From NCBI RefSeq assembly GCF_014204795.1, contig NZ_JACHMB010000001.1:1178001-1242000 (forward strand): 64,000 nucleotides of DNA, given 5' to 3'. The position numbers were made by a program, and so were the translations under genes. Origin of the DNA: Nonomuraea jabiensis (GTDB lineage: Bacteria > Actinomycetota > Actinomycetes > Streptosporangiales > Streptosporangiaceae). The notes under the pieces were generated by a model. That model was not told the origin of the DNA, searched no databases, and worked only from the letters and a program-made list of their open reading frames with translations. Shown here piece after piece: positions 18,246 to 26,773 of the stretch (positions are counted from its first letter, which is position 1; every line of letters begins with the position of its first letter).

Positions 18246-19877
18246 GTGCGCCGGCTCGCGATACCTCTTGCCCTTTTGCTGGCGCTCAGCGGGTTAGCCA
18301 GCCCCGCGCATGCCGACAAGGTGACCCGGACCGCGGAGTGCCAGGGCGACTGGCTGCCCGGCACGCCCACGGCCGACGACGTCATGAAGGGCGAGATCTC
18401 GCTGGTCGGGCTGCCGGCGTACAAGCTCGGCAAGAAGATCAACTGGAGCGCGAGCCCGTACCGGAACCGTTCGTGGGAGTTCGTGTTCCAGTCGCTGCGC
18501 TGGATGGGCACGCTGGTCGTCGCGTACGAGAACAGCGGAGAGCGGAGCTACCTGGATCGTGCCACCGAGATCACCAAGGACTGGGTCGCGAACAACAAGC
18601 CCGGGGCCCGCGGCACCCAGCCGTACACGTGGAAGGACCACCCGGTCTCGCTGCGCACGCAGCCGCTGCTCTGCCTGAGCATGCACGTCAAGGAGAGCTG
18701 GCTGAAGGACAGCCTCGCCGACCACGCCAAGCTCCTGTCGAACTCGCGGCTCTACAAGAAGGGCCACAACCACGGCATCGACCAGGACATCGCGCTCATG
18801 GGCATCGGCTGCAGGTACAGCCGCAAGGACTGGTCGGACCTGGCCTCCCGCCGGCTGACCGGCACGGTGAAGCTCGACGTCGACTCGCAGGGCGCGCTCA
18901 TGGAGCAGGCTCCGCGCTATGCGGTGTACGTCTACAGCCGACTGCAGGTCGCGATGGCCAACATGAAGGCGTGCGGCAGGAAGGTGCCCGGCGAGATCGC
19001 CAGGCGGGCCGAGGCGATGAAGGACTTCATCGCCCACGCCACCATGCCGACCGGCTACATGGTGCCCATCGGCGACGGCACCGCCGAGACCGAGCCGAAG
19101 ATCGAGACGGGGACGCCGAAGCAGGAGGTCAAGACGTACCGGGCGGGCTACGTCTTCGGCCGTACGGCCTGGGGCAAGCCGGACTCGGCGTACTACTCGA
19201 TCAGGTTCGGGCCCGGGCTGAAGTTCCACGGCCACGAGGACCACCTGGGCGTCACGTACTACGCCCACGGGCGCAACCTCCTGGTGGACGGCGGCTTCCA
19301 CTCCTACGAGAAGAGCGCCTACCGCTACTGGACGCTCTCCCCCGAGGCCCACAACGTGCCGACGGTGGCCGGGGCGCGCTTCAAGCCGCGGACGCCCTCG
19401 AAGCTCGTGGCGTCGAAGTACGGCAAGGGCCGACAGTCGTTCAAGCTGACCGACAAGGCGTACGGGGTGAGCCGCACCAGGTCGGTCCTGGTGAACCACG
19501 GCGAGGACCTGATGGCGGTGCTGGACACGGCGTCGGGCGGCAAGAAGGTCAGCAACCTCTGGCGCTTCGACCCGTCGCTCAAGCTCGTGTCCAACGGCGG
19601 GGGCAAGGTCGTGCTCGGGGACGGCAAGTTCAAGGTCACCCTGCTGCAGTTCTCCTCGTCGTGCGACCGGGTCGGCGGGCAGAAGGTGGAGCGCGGGGGG
19701 AAGGTGGGCTGGGTCTCGCCCACGTACCTGTCGAAGCTGCCGACCAATGTGGTGGTCTCACCGGCGGCGAAGTCGCTGCTGACGGTGATCGTGCCCGGGA
19801 CGGACTCGCCCAAGGTGTCCTGCTCGGGCGGGAAGGTCACGGTGGACGGCACCTCGTTCTCCGCCAAGGCGTTCTAG
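18246..19877 (+). CDS. Secreted heparinase II/III-family polysaccharide lyase-like protein
   Basis: 543 residues from GTG 18246 with a Sec signal ending AHA-DK near residue 23. The first half is an alpha-helical toroid with GHNHGIDQDIALMGIG (the NHG motif of heparinase II-type lyases, near residue 180). The second half is a beta-sandwich with FHGHEDHLGVTYYAHGRNLLVDGG, the zinc/His region of the Hepar_II_III domain. It probably cleaves uronic-acid polysaccharide outside the cell; the substrate is unknown. Stand-alone gene: no transporter or glycosidase beside it. Confidence 0.8.
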   Translation: MRRLAIPLALLLALSGLASPAHADKVTRTAECQGDWLPGTPTADDVMKGEISLVGLPAYKLGKKINWSASPYRNRSWEFVFQSLRWMGTLVVAYENSGERSYLDRATEITKDWVANNKPGARGTQPYTWKDHPVSLRTQPLLCLSMHVKESWLKDSLADHAKLLSNSRLYKKGHNHGIDQDIALMGIGCRYSRKDWSDLASRRLTGTVKLDVDSQGALMEQAPRYAVYVYSRLQVAMANMKACGRKVPGEIARRAEAMKDFIAHATMPTGYMVPIGDGTAETEPKIETGTPKQEVKTYRAGYVFGRTAWGKPDSAYYSIRFGPGLKFHGHEDHLGVTYYAHGRNLLVDGGFHSYEKSAYRYWTLSPEAHNVPTVAGARFKPRTPSKLVASKYGKGRQSFKLTDKAYGVSRTRSVLVNHGEDLMAVLDTASGGKKVSNLWRFDPSLKLVSNGGGKVVLGDGKFKVTLLQFSSSCDRVGGQKVERGGKVGWVSPTYLSKLPTNVVVSPAAKSLLTVIVPGTDSPKVSCSGGKVTVDGTSFSAKAF

Positions 19878-19908
19878 CCGTGGGGGTGGACGGGGCGCCG
19901 TCCACCCA

Positions 19909-20664
19909 TCAGCCCAGGAACGAACCGCCGCCGTCCACCATGATCGAGCAGCCGGTGATGAACGAGGCGTCCGGCCCGGCCAGGAAGACGGCGGCACGGC
20001 CGATGTCGGCCTCCGCGTCGCCGGTGCGCCGCAGCGACAGGCCGGACAGCGCCGCGTCCAGCTCGTCCGGCCGCGAATCGAAGTAGGACTTAGCCCCTTC
20101 GCTGAGCGCGAAGGGGCAGATCGCGTTGACCGTGATGTCGTGGGCACCCCACTCGCGGGCCGCGGTCCTGGTGAGCCCGCCGACGGCGGCCTTCGCCGAG
20201 ACGTACGCGGCGTAGCCGACCAGCCCCTGGATCTCGGAGCCGGAGCGCAGGTTGATGACCCGCCCGCCACCCTTGAGGTGCGGGAAACAGGCCCGCATGA
20301 AGTACGTGCTGGCCATGGGGCCGGTGCGGAACGCCAGCTCGAGATCCTCGTCGGTGATCTCCTCCAGCGGCACCCCGACGCGGGCGGCCATCGCGTTGTT
20401 GACCAGGATGTCCACGGTGCCGAACCGCTCGACCACCGCGGCCACCGCGGCACCGACGGCGGCGGAGTCGCGGATGTCGCAGGTCAGCGGGATCGCCGCC
20501 GCGCCGAGGCGCTCGATCTCGCCGGCCGTCCCGGCCGCCGCCTCGGCGTTGAGGTCGACGACGGCGATCGAGGCGCCCTCCTTGGCCATGGCCGTCGCGA
20601 TGCCGCGCCCGATCCCCTGCCCGGCGCCTGTCACTATCGCGACCTTGCCCTCCAACGAGCCCAT
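19909..20664 (-). CDS. SDR-family oxidoreductase (FabG-like)
   Basis: 251 residues. Rossmann nucleotide site TGAGQGIGRG (near residue 12), NNA motif in ILVNNAMAARVG, the Ser in LRSGSEIQG and the catalytic YVSAK, ending with MVDGGGSFLG. NAD(P)-dependent alcohol/ketone oxidoreductase, substrate unknown. ATG 20664 matches the family start. Divergent from a TetR regulator with a 20-bp palindrome between them, so it is almost certainly the repressed target of that regulator. Confidence 0.9.
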   Translation of the reverse strand: MGSLEGKVAIVTGAGQGIGRGIATAMAKEGASIAVVDLNAEAAAGTAGEIERLGAAAIPLTCDIRDSAAVGAAVAAVVERFGTVDILVNNAMAARVGVPLEEITDEDLELAFRTGPMASTYFMRACFPHLKGGGRVINLRSGSEIQGLVGYAAYVSAKAAVGGLTRTAAREWGAHDITVNAICPFALSEGAKSYFDSRPDELDAALSGLSLRRTGDAEADIGRAAVFLAGPDASFITGCSIMVDGGGSFLG

Positions 20665-20685
20665 GACGGCTCCCTTCCTTCGCAC

Positions 20686-20705
20686 TATCCAACACCTGTC
20701 GGATA
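20686..20705. promoter_or_regulatory. Palindromic operator between SDR gene and tetR
   Basis: 20-bp inverted repeat with arms TATCCAACAC and CTGTCGGATA, 8 of 10 positions symmetric. It lies 21 bp before the SDR start and 32 bp before the tetR start. Spacing and size fit a TetR dimer site controlling both genes. Confidence 0.65.
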
Positions 20706-20737
20706 AACAACGGGTGCCGTCAAAGTACACTGAGCCC

Positions 20738-21361
20738 GTGCCCGGAGAGAAGCCCCCGCTGACCGGCCGCGACCAGGCCGCCGACCCCCGCGCGCGGCGA
20801 TCCCTGGCCGCGCTGCAGCAGGCGCTGCTGGATCTGGTCCTGGACAAGGAGCTGGGGCAGATCACGGTGGCCGACGTCACCAAGCGGGCCGGCCTCAACC
20901 GCTCGACCTTCTACGACCACTTCCCCGACGTCCACGCCCTCGCCGAGTCGGCCTGCGCGGCGATGTTCGACGGCCTGGTCGCCGCCGCGCCGAAGCTGGG
21001 CCGGTACGTGGTGGCCCGGAGCGAGCCGCCCGCCGAGACCACCCGGCTGTTCGCGCACGTCGCCGAGCACGCGCACCTGTACCGGGCGCTGCTGGGCCCC
21101 GACGGCAGCGCCCGGCTCCAGGACCACCTGCGGCACCGCATGACCGTCGCCATCCACGTCAGCGTGCGGCACGCCGCCCCGGACGACGGCGGCTCCACCC
21201 ACGTCGACGATCCCGCGGACATCCCTCATGACGTTCCGGCGGCGTTCATCGCGGGGGCGCTGCTGTCGGTGGCGGCCGACTGGGTGCGGCGGGGGTGCCC
21301 CGGCACCCCCGAGGAGCTCTCCGCGGCGGTCTGGCCCCTGATGGTCGGCGCCTCACCGTGA
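20738..21361 (+). CDS. TetR-family regulator
   Basis: 207 residues from GTG 20738. Helix-turn-helix near residues 25-65 (ALLDLVLDKELGQITVADVTKRAGLNRSTFYDHF); the remainder is the helical ligand domain. Likely repressor of the divergent SDR gene and of itself through the palindrome at 20686-20705. Ligand unknown, perhaps the substrate of the SDR enzyme. Confidence 0.88.
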   Translation: MPGEKPPLTGRDQAADPRARRSLAALQQALLDLVLDKELGQITVADVTKRAGLNRSTFYDHFPDVHALAESACAAMFDGLVAAAPKLGRYVVARSEPPAETTRLFAHVAEHAHLYRALLGPDGSARLQDHLRHRMTVAIHVSVRHAAPDDGGSTHVDDPADIPHDVPAAFIAGALLSVAADWVRRGCPGTPEELSAAVWPLMVGASP

Positions 21362-21375
21362 GCCGGCGGCCGCCG

Positions 21376-21756
21376 TCAGAACATCCCGTTCGGGATCTCG
21401 CCGGGGTCGGGCACCGGCTGCACCACGTCCCAGTGCTCGACGATCTGCCCGTCCACCATCCGCCATATGTCGACGACCGCGATCCCGCGCTCGTCCCCCG
21501 GCGGGACCAGGTGATAGTGCAGCATCACGTGGTCGTCCTCGGCGATGACCCGCTTGAGGTCGAGCTTCGCCCCGGCAACCGGGGCGCTCGCGATGAACTC
21601 GATGAACGCGTCCCTGCCTGAGGGATTTCCCGGGCTGTGCTCGACGAAGTCCTCCCGGAGCAGGTCGCGAAGGATCTCCACGTTGCCTGCCGCGAACTCC
21701 GAGAAGCCGCGCAGGACGATTTCCTTGTTGCGTTGGGCGATGCCGTTCTCACTCAT
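21376..21756 (-). CDS. SnoaL-like (NTF2-fold) protein
   Basis: 126 residues: QRNKEIVLRGFSEFAAGNVEILRDLLREDFVEHSPG, then DDHVMLHYHL and VVDIWRMVDGQIVEHWDVVQPVP, the standard SnoaL-like polyketide-cyclase/NTF2 pattern. Such proteins may be hydrolases, isomerases or small binding proteins; the substrate is unknown. It lies downstream of the alpha/beta hydrolase on the same strand (61 bp), so the two are probably co-transcribed. Confidence 0.85.
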   Translation of the reverse strand: MSENGIAQRNKEIVLRGFSEFAAGNVEILRDLLREDFVEHSPGNPSGRDAFIEFIASAPVAGAKLDLKRVIAEDDHVMLHYHLVPPGDERGIAVVDIWRMVDGQIVEHWDVVQPVPDPGEIPNGMF

Positions 21757-21817
21757 GCGCCCACCATGCGGCGCCCCGGCCCGGCCCGTCGATTACATCC
21801 CGTGTAATTGACGGCGT

Positions 21818-22654
21818 TCAGCGCCCCCGCGTGGTGAAGGCCAGGAGAAGGTCGGCGGTCCGCTGCGGATCTTCCAGGATGGGCGAGTGTCCGGCACCGG
21901 GCAGCAGCTCGACCTTCGCGCCCGGAACCACGCCGTAGTCGGCCGCGGACGAGGATCGCCATCTCCGGTCCTCCTCGCCGAAGATCACCAGCAGCGGCTT
22001 GCCCAGAACCTTCAGCCGGTCCGGGAGGGCCTGCTCCTCCAGGTACGCGCGGGGCGCCTGCATGATCGCGACGAACGCGGGGAAGCTCATGCCGCGCAGA
22101 TCGTCCACGAGGTCCTGCGGGACCGGGTGGTCCGCGCGGCTGAAACCGGTGCTCGCGAACTGGCGGATCTGCTCGTCGTTCGGCGGCCACTGCGAGGGGC
22201 CTATCGTGGGGGTTTCCTGTGCGATGAAGGCGTCCATGCCGGGTCCGGTGTTGACGAGCGCGAGCGCGGTCACCAGGTCGGGTCGTTGCTCGGCGAGGGC
22301 GGTGGCGACCGTACCGCCGCTGGAATGTCCGGCGACCACGGCGTGCTCGACGCCGAGCCGGTCCAGTACGGCGCCCGCCCGGCGCGCCTGGTCCGGGATC
22401 GCGTAGCTGCCGTCGGCCGGTTGGCCCGAGCGGCCGTGCCCGAGCAGGTCGATCCGGATGACGCGATGGGATCCGGTCAGCAGCGGAACCAGCAGGTCCC
22501 ACGAACGGGCCGAGGCCGCCGTCCCGTGGATGAGCAGGAGCGGGGGCGCGTCGCGGGGGCCGTCCTGACGCACGTACAGGTCGCCGTCGTCCAGGGACAG
22601 GGTCGAGCTCTCGGGGGCGTCGTTCACGTATGGTCCGCCGTCAGAAATGGTCAT
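21818..22654 (-). CDS. Alpha/beta hydrolase
   Basis: 278 residues from ATG 22654. Oxyanion loop LLIHGTAASARSW, nucleophile elbow VVAGHSSGGTVA (Ser near residue 105), acid in VIFGEEDRRW, and catalytic His in LPGAGHSPILEDP. Typical of small esterases, haloperoxidase-like enzymes and C-C hydrolases; the substrate is unknown. It forms a two-gene unit with the SnoaL-like gene and is divergent from an AraC regulator (76-bp gap), which likely controls it. Confidence 0.87.
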   Translation of the reverse strand: MTISDGGPYVNDAPESSTLSLDDGDLYVRQDGPRDAPPLLLIHGTAASARSWDLLVPLLTGSHRVIRIDLLGHGRSGQPADGSYAIPDQARRAGAVLDRLGVEHAVVAGHSSGGTVATALAEQRPDLVTALALVNTGPGMDAFIAQETPTIGPSQWPPNDEQIRQFASTGFSRADHPVPQDLVDDLRGMSFPAFVAIMQAPRAYLEEQALPDRLKVLGKPLLVIFGEEDRRWRSSSAADYGVVPGAKVELLPGAGHSPILEDPQRTADLLLAFTTRGR

Positions 22655-22730
22655 GAGGCCACTGTCGCCGCCTGCGGGAACCGCTGGATTGGACAAATGC
22701 TCCCTCGATCGGCCCGCGTAGCATGGGGCA

Positions 22731-23582
22731 GTGCGGACATTCGTGCACGGCACGGCTGTGTGGGGCGTGGCCTGCCCGCGGCGGCCCAGCCGGGTGGCCG
22801 GTGTCACCATGGCCGGGTTCCGGGTCCGTGAGCTGGACACGCTGCGGATGGTGCCGCATCCGGCCGTGACGCTGCTGGTGGAGTTCGGTGGCGGTACGCC
22901 CGTCATGGATCATGCCGCCGGGCGGCAGCAGCGGGGAAGCGTCGTCGCCGGGCCGGGGTTCGGGTCCGGAGGCGCGGTGCGGGCACGGGGCGAGAACGTC
23001 GAGTGCGTGCAGGTGCGCCTGTCCCCGGCGATCGCACGCGCCGTTCTGGACGTCTCCCCCGCCGACCTCGACGGCACCGTGGTGGCCCTCGACGACCTGT
23101 GGGGCCGGGAGGCGTCACGCCTGCGCGAGCGGCTGAGCGAGATCGCGTCGTGGCAGGAACGCTTCGCGCTGCTGGACGCGCTGCTCGCCCGCCGGCACGA
23201 GGCGGGGCCGACGGTGGATCCGGAGGTGGCCTGGGCCTGGCAGCGGATCGTCGCCGGCCGCGGCCTGGTGCGGATCGACGGGCTGGCGGCCGAGGTCGGG
23301 TGGAGCCGTAAGCGCCTGTGGTCCCGGTTCCGCTCGCAGATCGGCCTGCCGCCCAAGCGCGCCGTGAAGCTGGTCCGCTTCGACCATGCCGCCCACCGCC
23401 TGGTCGCGGGTGAGGGTGCGGCCCGGGTCGCGGCGGACGCCGGCTACGCCGACCAGTCCCACCTGCATCGGGACGTCGTGGCGTTCACCGGGGTGACCCC
23501 GGCGACCGTGGCCGGCGAGCCGTTTCTGGCGGTTGACGACCTCGCGTGGCCCAACCGGGAAATCTGCGCCGGCCGGACGTGA
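22731..23582 (+). CDS. AraC-family regulator
   Basis: 283 residues from GTG 22731. Cupin-like N-terminal half, then an AraC helix-turn-helix at about 180-265 (RIDGLAAEVGWSRKRLWSRFRSQIGLPPKRAVKLVRFDHA...AADAGYADQSHLHRDVVAFTGVTPATV). Divergent from the hydrolase/SnoaL pair and probably its regulator. Effector unknown. Confidence 0.87.
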   Translation: MRTFVHGTAVWGVACPRRPSRVAGVTMAGFRVRELDTLRMVPHPAVTLLVEFGGGTPVMDHAAGRQQRGSVVAGPGFGSGGAVRARGENVECVQVRLSPAIARAVLDVSPADLDGTVVALDDLWGREASRLRERLSEIASWQERFALLDALLARRHEAGPTVDPEVAWAWQRIVAGRGLVRIDGLAAEVGWSRKRLWSRFRSQIGLPPKRAVKLVRFDHAAHRLVAGEGAARVAADAGYADQSHLHRDVVAFTGVTPATVAGEPFLAVDDLAWPNREICAGRT

Positions 23583-23640
23583 GATGGCCGCCAGTAGTGG
23601 GCGGTCACACCTCCGCGAGCCGAACCTGAGGCGGCCGACG

Positions 23641-24465
23641 CTACCGGGCGGTCACGAACTCCCGCGCGCCGCGCAGCCTGGTCCGCAGCCGCCGCTGGGT
23701 CAGGGCGCAGTCCAGCCGCACATCGAGCGGCCCGGGCAGGTCGGTGTCGGCCCGCCGGCCGGACGGCAGCCGAGCCGGATCCAGCCCGTCGCGCCGGGCG
23801 ATGAGACAGCCCAGCTCGTACCGGCTCACCGCGTCTGCCCCGGCCACGTGGTGGATTCCCGCGCGATCAGAGTTCGCGAGCTCCAGGAGGGCTGCTGCCA
23901 GATCACGGACATGCACCGGGCAGCGCACGTCGTCGGTGAACAACACCCCGTGCGCACTGCCCGTGGCCAGCGCGTGCACGAAGTCCTCGTGCGGCGAGCC
24001 GCCGTCGCCGATGATCAGCGACGTCCGTACGACCACCGCCGTAGGATCGATCGCCTGCACGGCCGCCTCCGCGGCCGCCTTCGCCGCCCCGTACGGGCTG
24101 ACCGGGTCGGGCATACAGTCCTCGGCATAGATGATCGCCTTGCCCGAAAAGACCGCATCGCTGGACACGTGCACCAGGCGTGCGCCGTTCCCGGAGGCGG
24201 CGACGGCCACGTGAGCGGCTCCCATGGCCGTCGTCACCCAGTCCGACTGGCGGTAGGCCGCGTTGACGACGACGTCAGGACCGAACGCACCGATCAGGTC
24301 GACCACGGCCGTGCGGTCGCGAACATCGAGTCGCAGCCACTCCACCTCCGCCGCCGTCCCCGGTCGGGTCAGAAAGGTCGCGGCCACGACGTCGCCGGCC
24401 GACGCGGACTGCCGCACGAGTTCGGCGCCGAGAAAGCCGCTGCCGCCCACGATGAGGACTCTCAT
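23641..24465 (-). CDS. RmlD-like NAD(P)-dependent reductase
   Basis: 274 residues. Rossmann start MRVLIVGGSGFLGAELV, WLRLDVRDRTAVVDLI, VVNAAYRQSD, HVSSDAVFSG and the YGAAK catalytic motif; ordered like dTDP-4-dehydrorhamnose reductase. No other deoxysugar genes are present, so a true role in dTDP-rhamnose synthesis is unlikely. Divergent from the MmyB-like regulator (80 bp); MmyB-type regulators are typically paired with a divergent dehydrogenase/reductase gene. Confidence 0.8.
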   Translation of the reverse strand: MRVLIVGGSGFLGAELVRQSASAGDVVAATFLTRPGTAAEVEWLRLDVRDRTAVVDLIGAFGPDVVVNAAYRQSDWVTTAMGAAHVAVAASGNGARLVHVSSDAVFSGKAIIYAEDCMPDPVSPYGAAKAAAEAAVQAIDPTAVVVRTSLIIGDGGSPHEDFVHALATGSAHGVLFTDDVRCPVHVRDLAAALLELANSDRAGIHHVAGADAVSRYELGCLIARRDGLDPARLPSGRRADTDLPGPLDVRLDCALTQRRLRTRLRGAREFVTAR

Positions 24466-24545
24466 GAGCTGTGACCGTAGTGGACTGTGCTACATCACGA
24501 TGGTCGTCTTGGCGCCGGCCCGGACCGATCCTCTAAAACTGGAGC

Positions 24546-25340
24546 ATGCATCGTGATCGCACGGTCGGCGAGCTGCTGCGGGAGTGGCGCCGGCGGCGCC
24601 GCCTGAGCCAGCTCGACCTGGCCATACAGGCGGACGTGTCCAGCCGGCACATCAGCTTCGTCGAGACCGGCCGTACGATCCCCAGCCGCCGGATGCTCCT
24701 GCACCTGGCCCAGCACCTGGACGTCCCCCTGCGCGAACGCAACCGGCTCCTGGTCGCCGCCGGATACGCCCCCGCCTACGAGCGGCGCCCGCTGGAGGAT
24801 CCGCAGCTGGCCCAGGCGTACGAGGCCATCCAGGGCGTGCTGCGCGGGCACGAGCCGTTCCCCGCCGTCGCCGTGGACCACCGCTGGAACGTGCTGCTCA
24901 GCAACCCGGCCATGGAGATCTTCCTGGACGGCGTCGACCCGGAGCTGCTGAAGTCGCCGGTCAACATGATGCGGCTCGGTCTGGACCCGCGCGGGTTCGC
25001 GCCCCGGCTGCACAATCTGGGGCAGGTACGGGCGTACCTGCTGCCCCGGCTCGCCCGCCAGGCCGCCCGCACGGGAGATCCCGAGCTGAGCGCGCTGCAC
25101 GAGGAGCTCCGGTCCTACGGCACCGAGGACGCCCCGCCGACCGCCGGGCCCACCGACATCGCCATGCCCATCCGGCTCCGGCATGACGGGGTCGAACTGA
25201 GCTTCTTCAGCACGATCACGACGTTCGGCGCGGCCTTCGACATCACGCTCGAAGAGATCGCCATCGAAACGCTCTTCCCCGCCGACGCCACGACCACCGC
25301 CTACCTGCGGCGCTCGGCGGCCCAACTGACGAACAGGTAG
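24546..25340 (+). CDS. XRE-family regulator with MmyB-like ligand-binding domain
   Basis: 264 residues: N-terminal XRE helix-turn-helix (TVGELLREWRRRRRLSQLDLAIQADVSSRHISFVETGR, residues 6-43), then the MmyB-like domain with HRWNVLLSNPAMEIFL, VNMMRLGLDPRG and ISL-type C-terminal strands (LSFFSTITTFGAAFDITLEEIAIETLFPAD). MmyB-like domains are PAS-like and bind fatty-acid-type ligands in known structures. Likely regulates the divergent reductase. Its 3' end overlaps the convergent FkbM gene by 40 bp. Confidence 0.9.
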   Translation: MHRDRTVGELLREWRRRRRLSQLDLAIQADVSSRHISFVETGRTIPSRRMLLHLAQHLDVPLRERNRLLVAAGYAPAYERRPLEDPQLAQAYEAIQGVLRGHEPFPAVAVDHRWNVLLSNPAMEIFLDGVDPELLKSPVNMMRLGLDPRGFAPRLHNLGQVRAYLLPRLARQAARTGDPELSALHEELRSYGTEDAPPTAGPTDIAMPIRLRHDGVELSFFSTITTFGAAFDITLEEIAIETLFPADATTTAYLRRSAAQLTNR

Positions 25341-26035
25341 TTGCGCCAACGCGTGCTCACCCGGTCCGCCCGGTTCCAGCGGCCCCGGTGCCAGACGTGC
25401 ATGCGGTAGCCGCGCGCGAGCAGCGAGCCCGCCACCTCGGCGGAGTCCCTGCCGTACTTGCCGAGATGGCGGTCCTCGATCTCCAGCAGCAGCGCGGGCC
25501 GGTGCTGCTCGATGGTCCACTCCGCGCCCTTCAGCACCTCCGCCTCGTACCCCTCGACGTCCATCTTGATGAAGTCGACGCGCGGGAGCTCCCGCAGCTC
25601 GCACACGCGGTCCACGGTGTACACAGGAACCTCGACGATCCTGGCGGCGGCGGAGCTGCCGGGATGCTTCAGCCCCTCCTCCAGGTGCGCCCAGCCATGG
25701 ATGGGCAGGCCGAACCGGTACGGCAGCCGCAGCCGCTGGTATCCGGTGGATGAGCTCAGCGCGGCGTTGGTCACCCGCACGTTGCGCGCCCCGATCGCCC
25801 GCCACCCGGCCTCCAGGATCCGGTACGGCACCGGCAGCGGCTCGAAGCTGTGCACCTGCCCGGCCGGCCCGGCGAGCCTGGCCAGCGGGTAGGTGTACAT
25901 CCCGTAGGCGGCCCCGATGTCGAAGCACACCGCACCCGGCCGGACGTGCTCGGCCAGGCCCAGCAGTTCCGGCTCGCTGAGCGACACCGCCGCCCCCGCC
26001 CGCAGCATCGCGGCCACGGCCCCCACTCTCATCAT
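25301..26035 (-). CDS. FkbM-family SAM-dependent methyltransferase
   Basis: 244 residues. CFDIGAAYGMYTYPLARLAGPAGQVHSFEPLP is the SAM site, FIKMDVEGYEAEVLKGAEWTIEQHRPALLLEIE is the FkbM signature. FkbM proteins O-methylate sugars, polyketides and glycans; acceptor unknown. It begins 42 bp before the next response regulator on the same strand and could belong to that transcript. The C-terminus is encoded antisense to the end of the MmyB-like gene. Confidence 0.87.
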   Translation of the reverse strand: MMRVGAVAAMLRAGAAVSLSEPELLGLAEHVRPGAVCFDIGAAYGMYTYPLARLAGPAGQVHSFEPLPVPYRILEAGWRAIGARNVRVTNAALSSSTGYQRLRLPYRFGLPIHGWAHLEEGLKHPGSSAAARIVEVPVYTVDRVCELRELPRVDFIKMDVEGYEAEVLKGAEWTIEQHRPALLLEIEDRHLGKYGRDSAEVAGSLLARGYRMHVWHRGRWNRADRVSTRWRNYLFVSWAAERRR

Positions 26036-26077
26036 GCGGGTGACGGTAAGGACAGTGTGGGGAGCGGCGGATCCCTC

Positions 26078-26773
26078 TCAGGAGCGCAGTCGCGGGTTCC
26101 GGCGTGCCCCTGAGGAGGGATTGCCGGCGACGACCAGGCCGCTCTCGTAGGCGAGCACCACTGCCTGCGCCCGATCGCGCAGGCCCAGTTTGGTGAAGAT
26201 CCGGCCGACGTGCGACTTCACGGTCTCCTCCGCGATCGTCAGCTCTCCGGCGATCTCGGCGTTGGCCAGCCCGGACGCCACCAGCCTGAGCACGTCCAGC
26301 TCGCGCGGGGTCAGCGCGTTCAGCCGCAGCGCCTCCCGCTGATCGATGGGCTGCCGGGCCGCGAACTCCTCGATGAGCCTGCGGGTGACGGAGGGCGCGA
26401 GCAACGCCTCGCCGTCGGCTATCACGCGTACGGCGGTGATGAGATCGGCCGACGGCGCATCCTTGAGCAGGAAACCGCTGGCCCCGCCGCGCAGGGCGGC
26501 GTAGACGTAGTCGTCGATGTCGAAGGTGGTGAGGATGAGCACCTTCGAGTCGCCGCCCGCTCCCGTGATGCGCCGGGTTGCCTCCAGGCCGTCGAGGTTG
26601 GGCATGCGCACGTCCATGAGCACGACGTCCGGTCGCAGATCGCGCGCCGCCACCACCGCCTCCAGGCCGTCCGCGGCCTCTCCCACCACCTGCAGGTCGG
26701 GCTGCGCGGCGATCAGGGCCGCGAGCCCGGCCCTGATCATCGCCTGGTCGTCGGCGACCAGCACCGTGATCAT
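26078..26773 (-). CDS. NarL/LuxR-type response regulator
   Basis: 231 residues. Receiver domain with VLVADDQAMIRAGL, phospho-acceptor in VVLMDVRMPNLDG (near residue 54) and GFLLKDAP; LuxR helix-turn-helix LTPRELDVLRLVASGLANAEIAGELTIAEETVKSH. Overlaps the kinase stop by 4 bp (ATGA), so translationally coupled. Partner of the adjacent histidine kinase. Confidence 0.95.
   Translation of the reverse strand: MITVLVADDQAMIRAGLAALIAAQPDLQVVGEAADGLEAVVAARDLRPDVVLMDVRMPNLDGLEATRRITGAGGDSKVLILTTFDIDDYVYAALRGGASGFLLKDAPSADLITAVRVIADGEALLAPSVTRRLIEEFAARQPIDQREALRLNALTPRELDVLRLVASGLANAEIAGELTIAEETVKSHVGRIFTKLGLRDRAQAVVLAYESGLVVAGNPSSGARRNPRLRS

Noticed and set aside
17633..20086. 817-residue plus-strand open frame
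   Set aside because: Runs antisense across the HD gene, then out of frame through the heparinase-like gene and over part of the SDR gene; no domain and typical shadow composition.
23641..24465. Deoxysugar (rmlD) biosynthesis cluster
   Set aside because: No rmlA, rmlB, rmlC or glycosyltransferase nearby; the gene is paired with a regulator instead.
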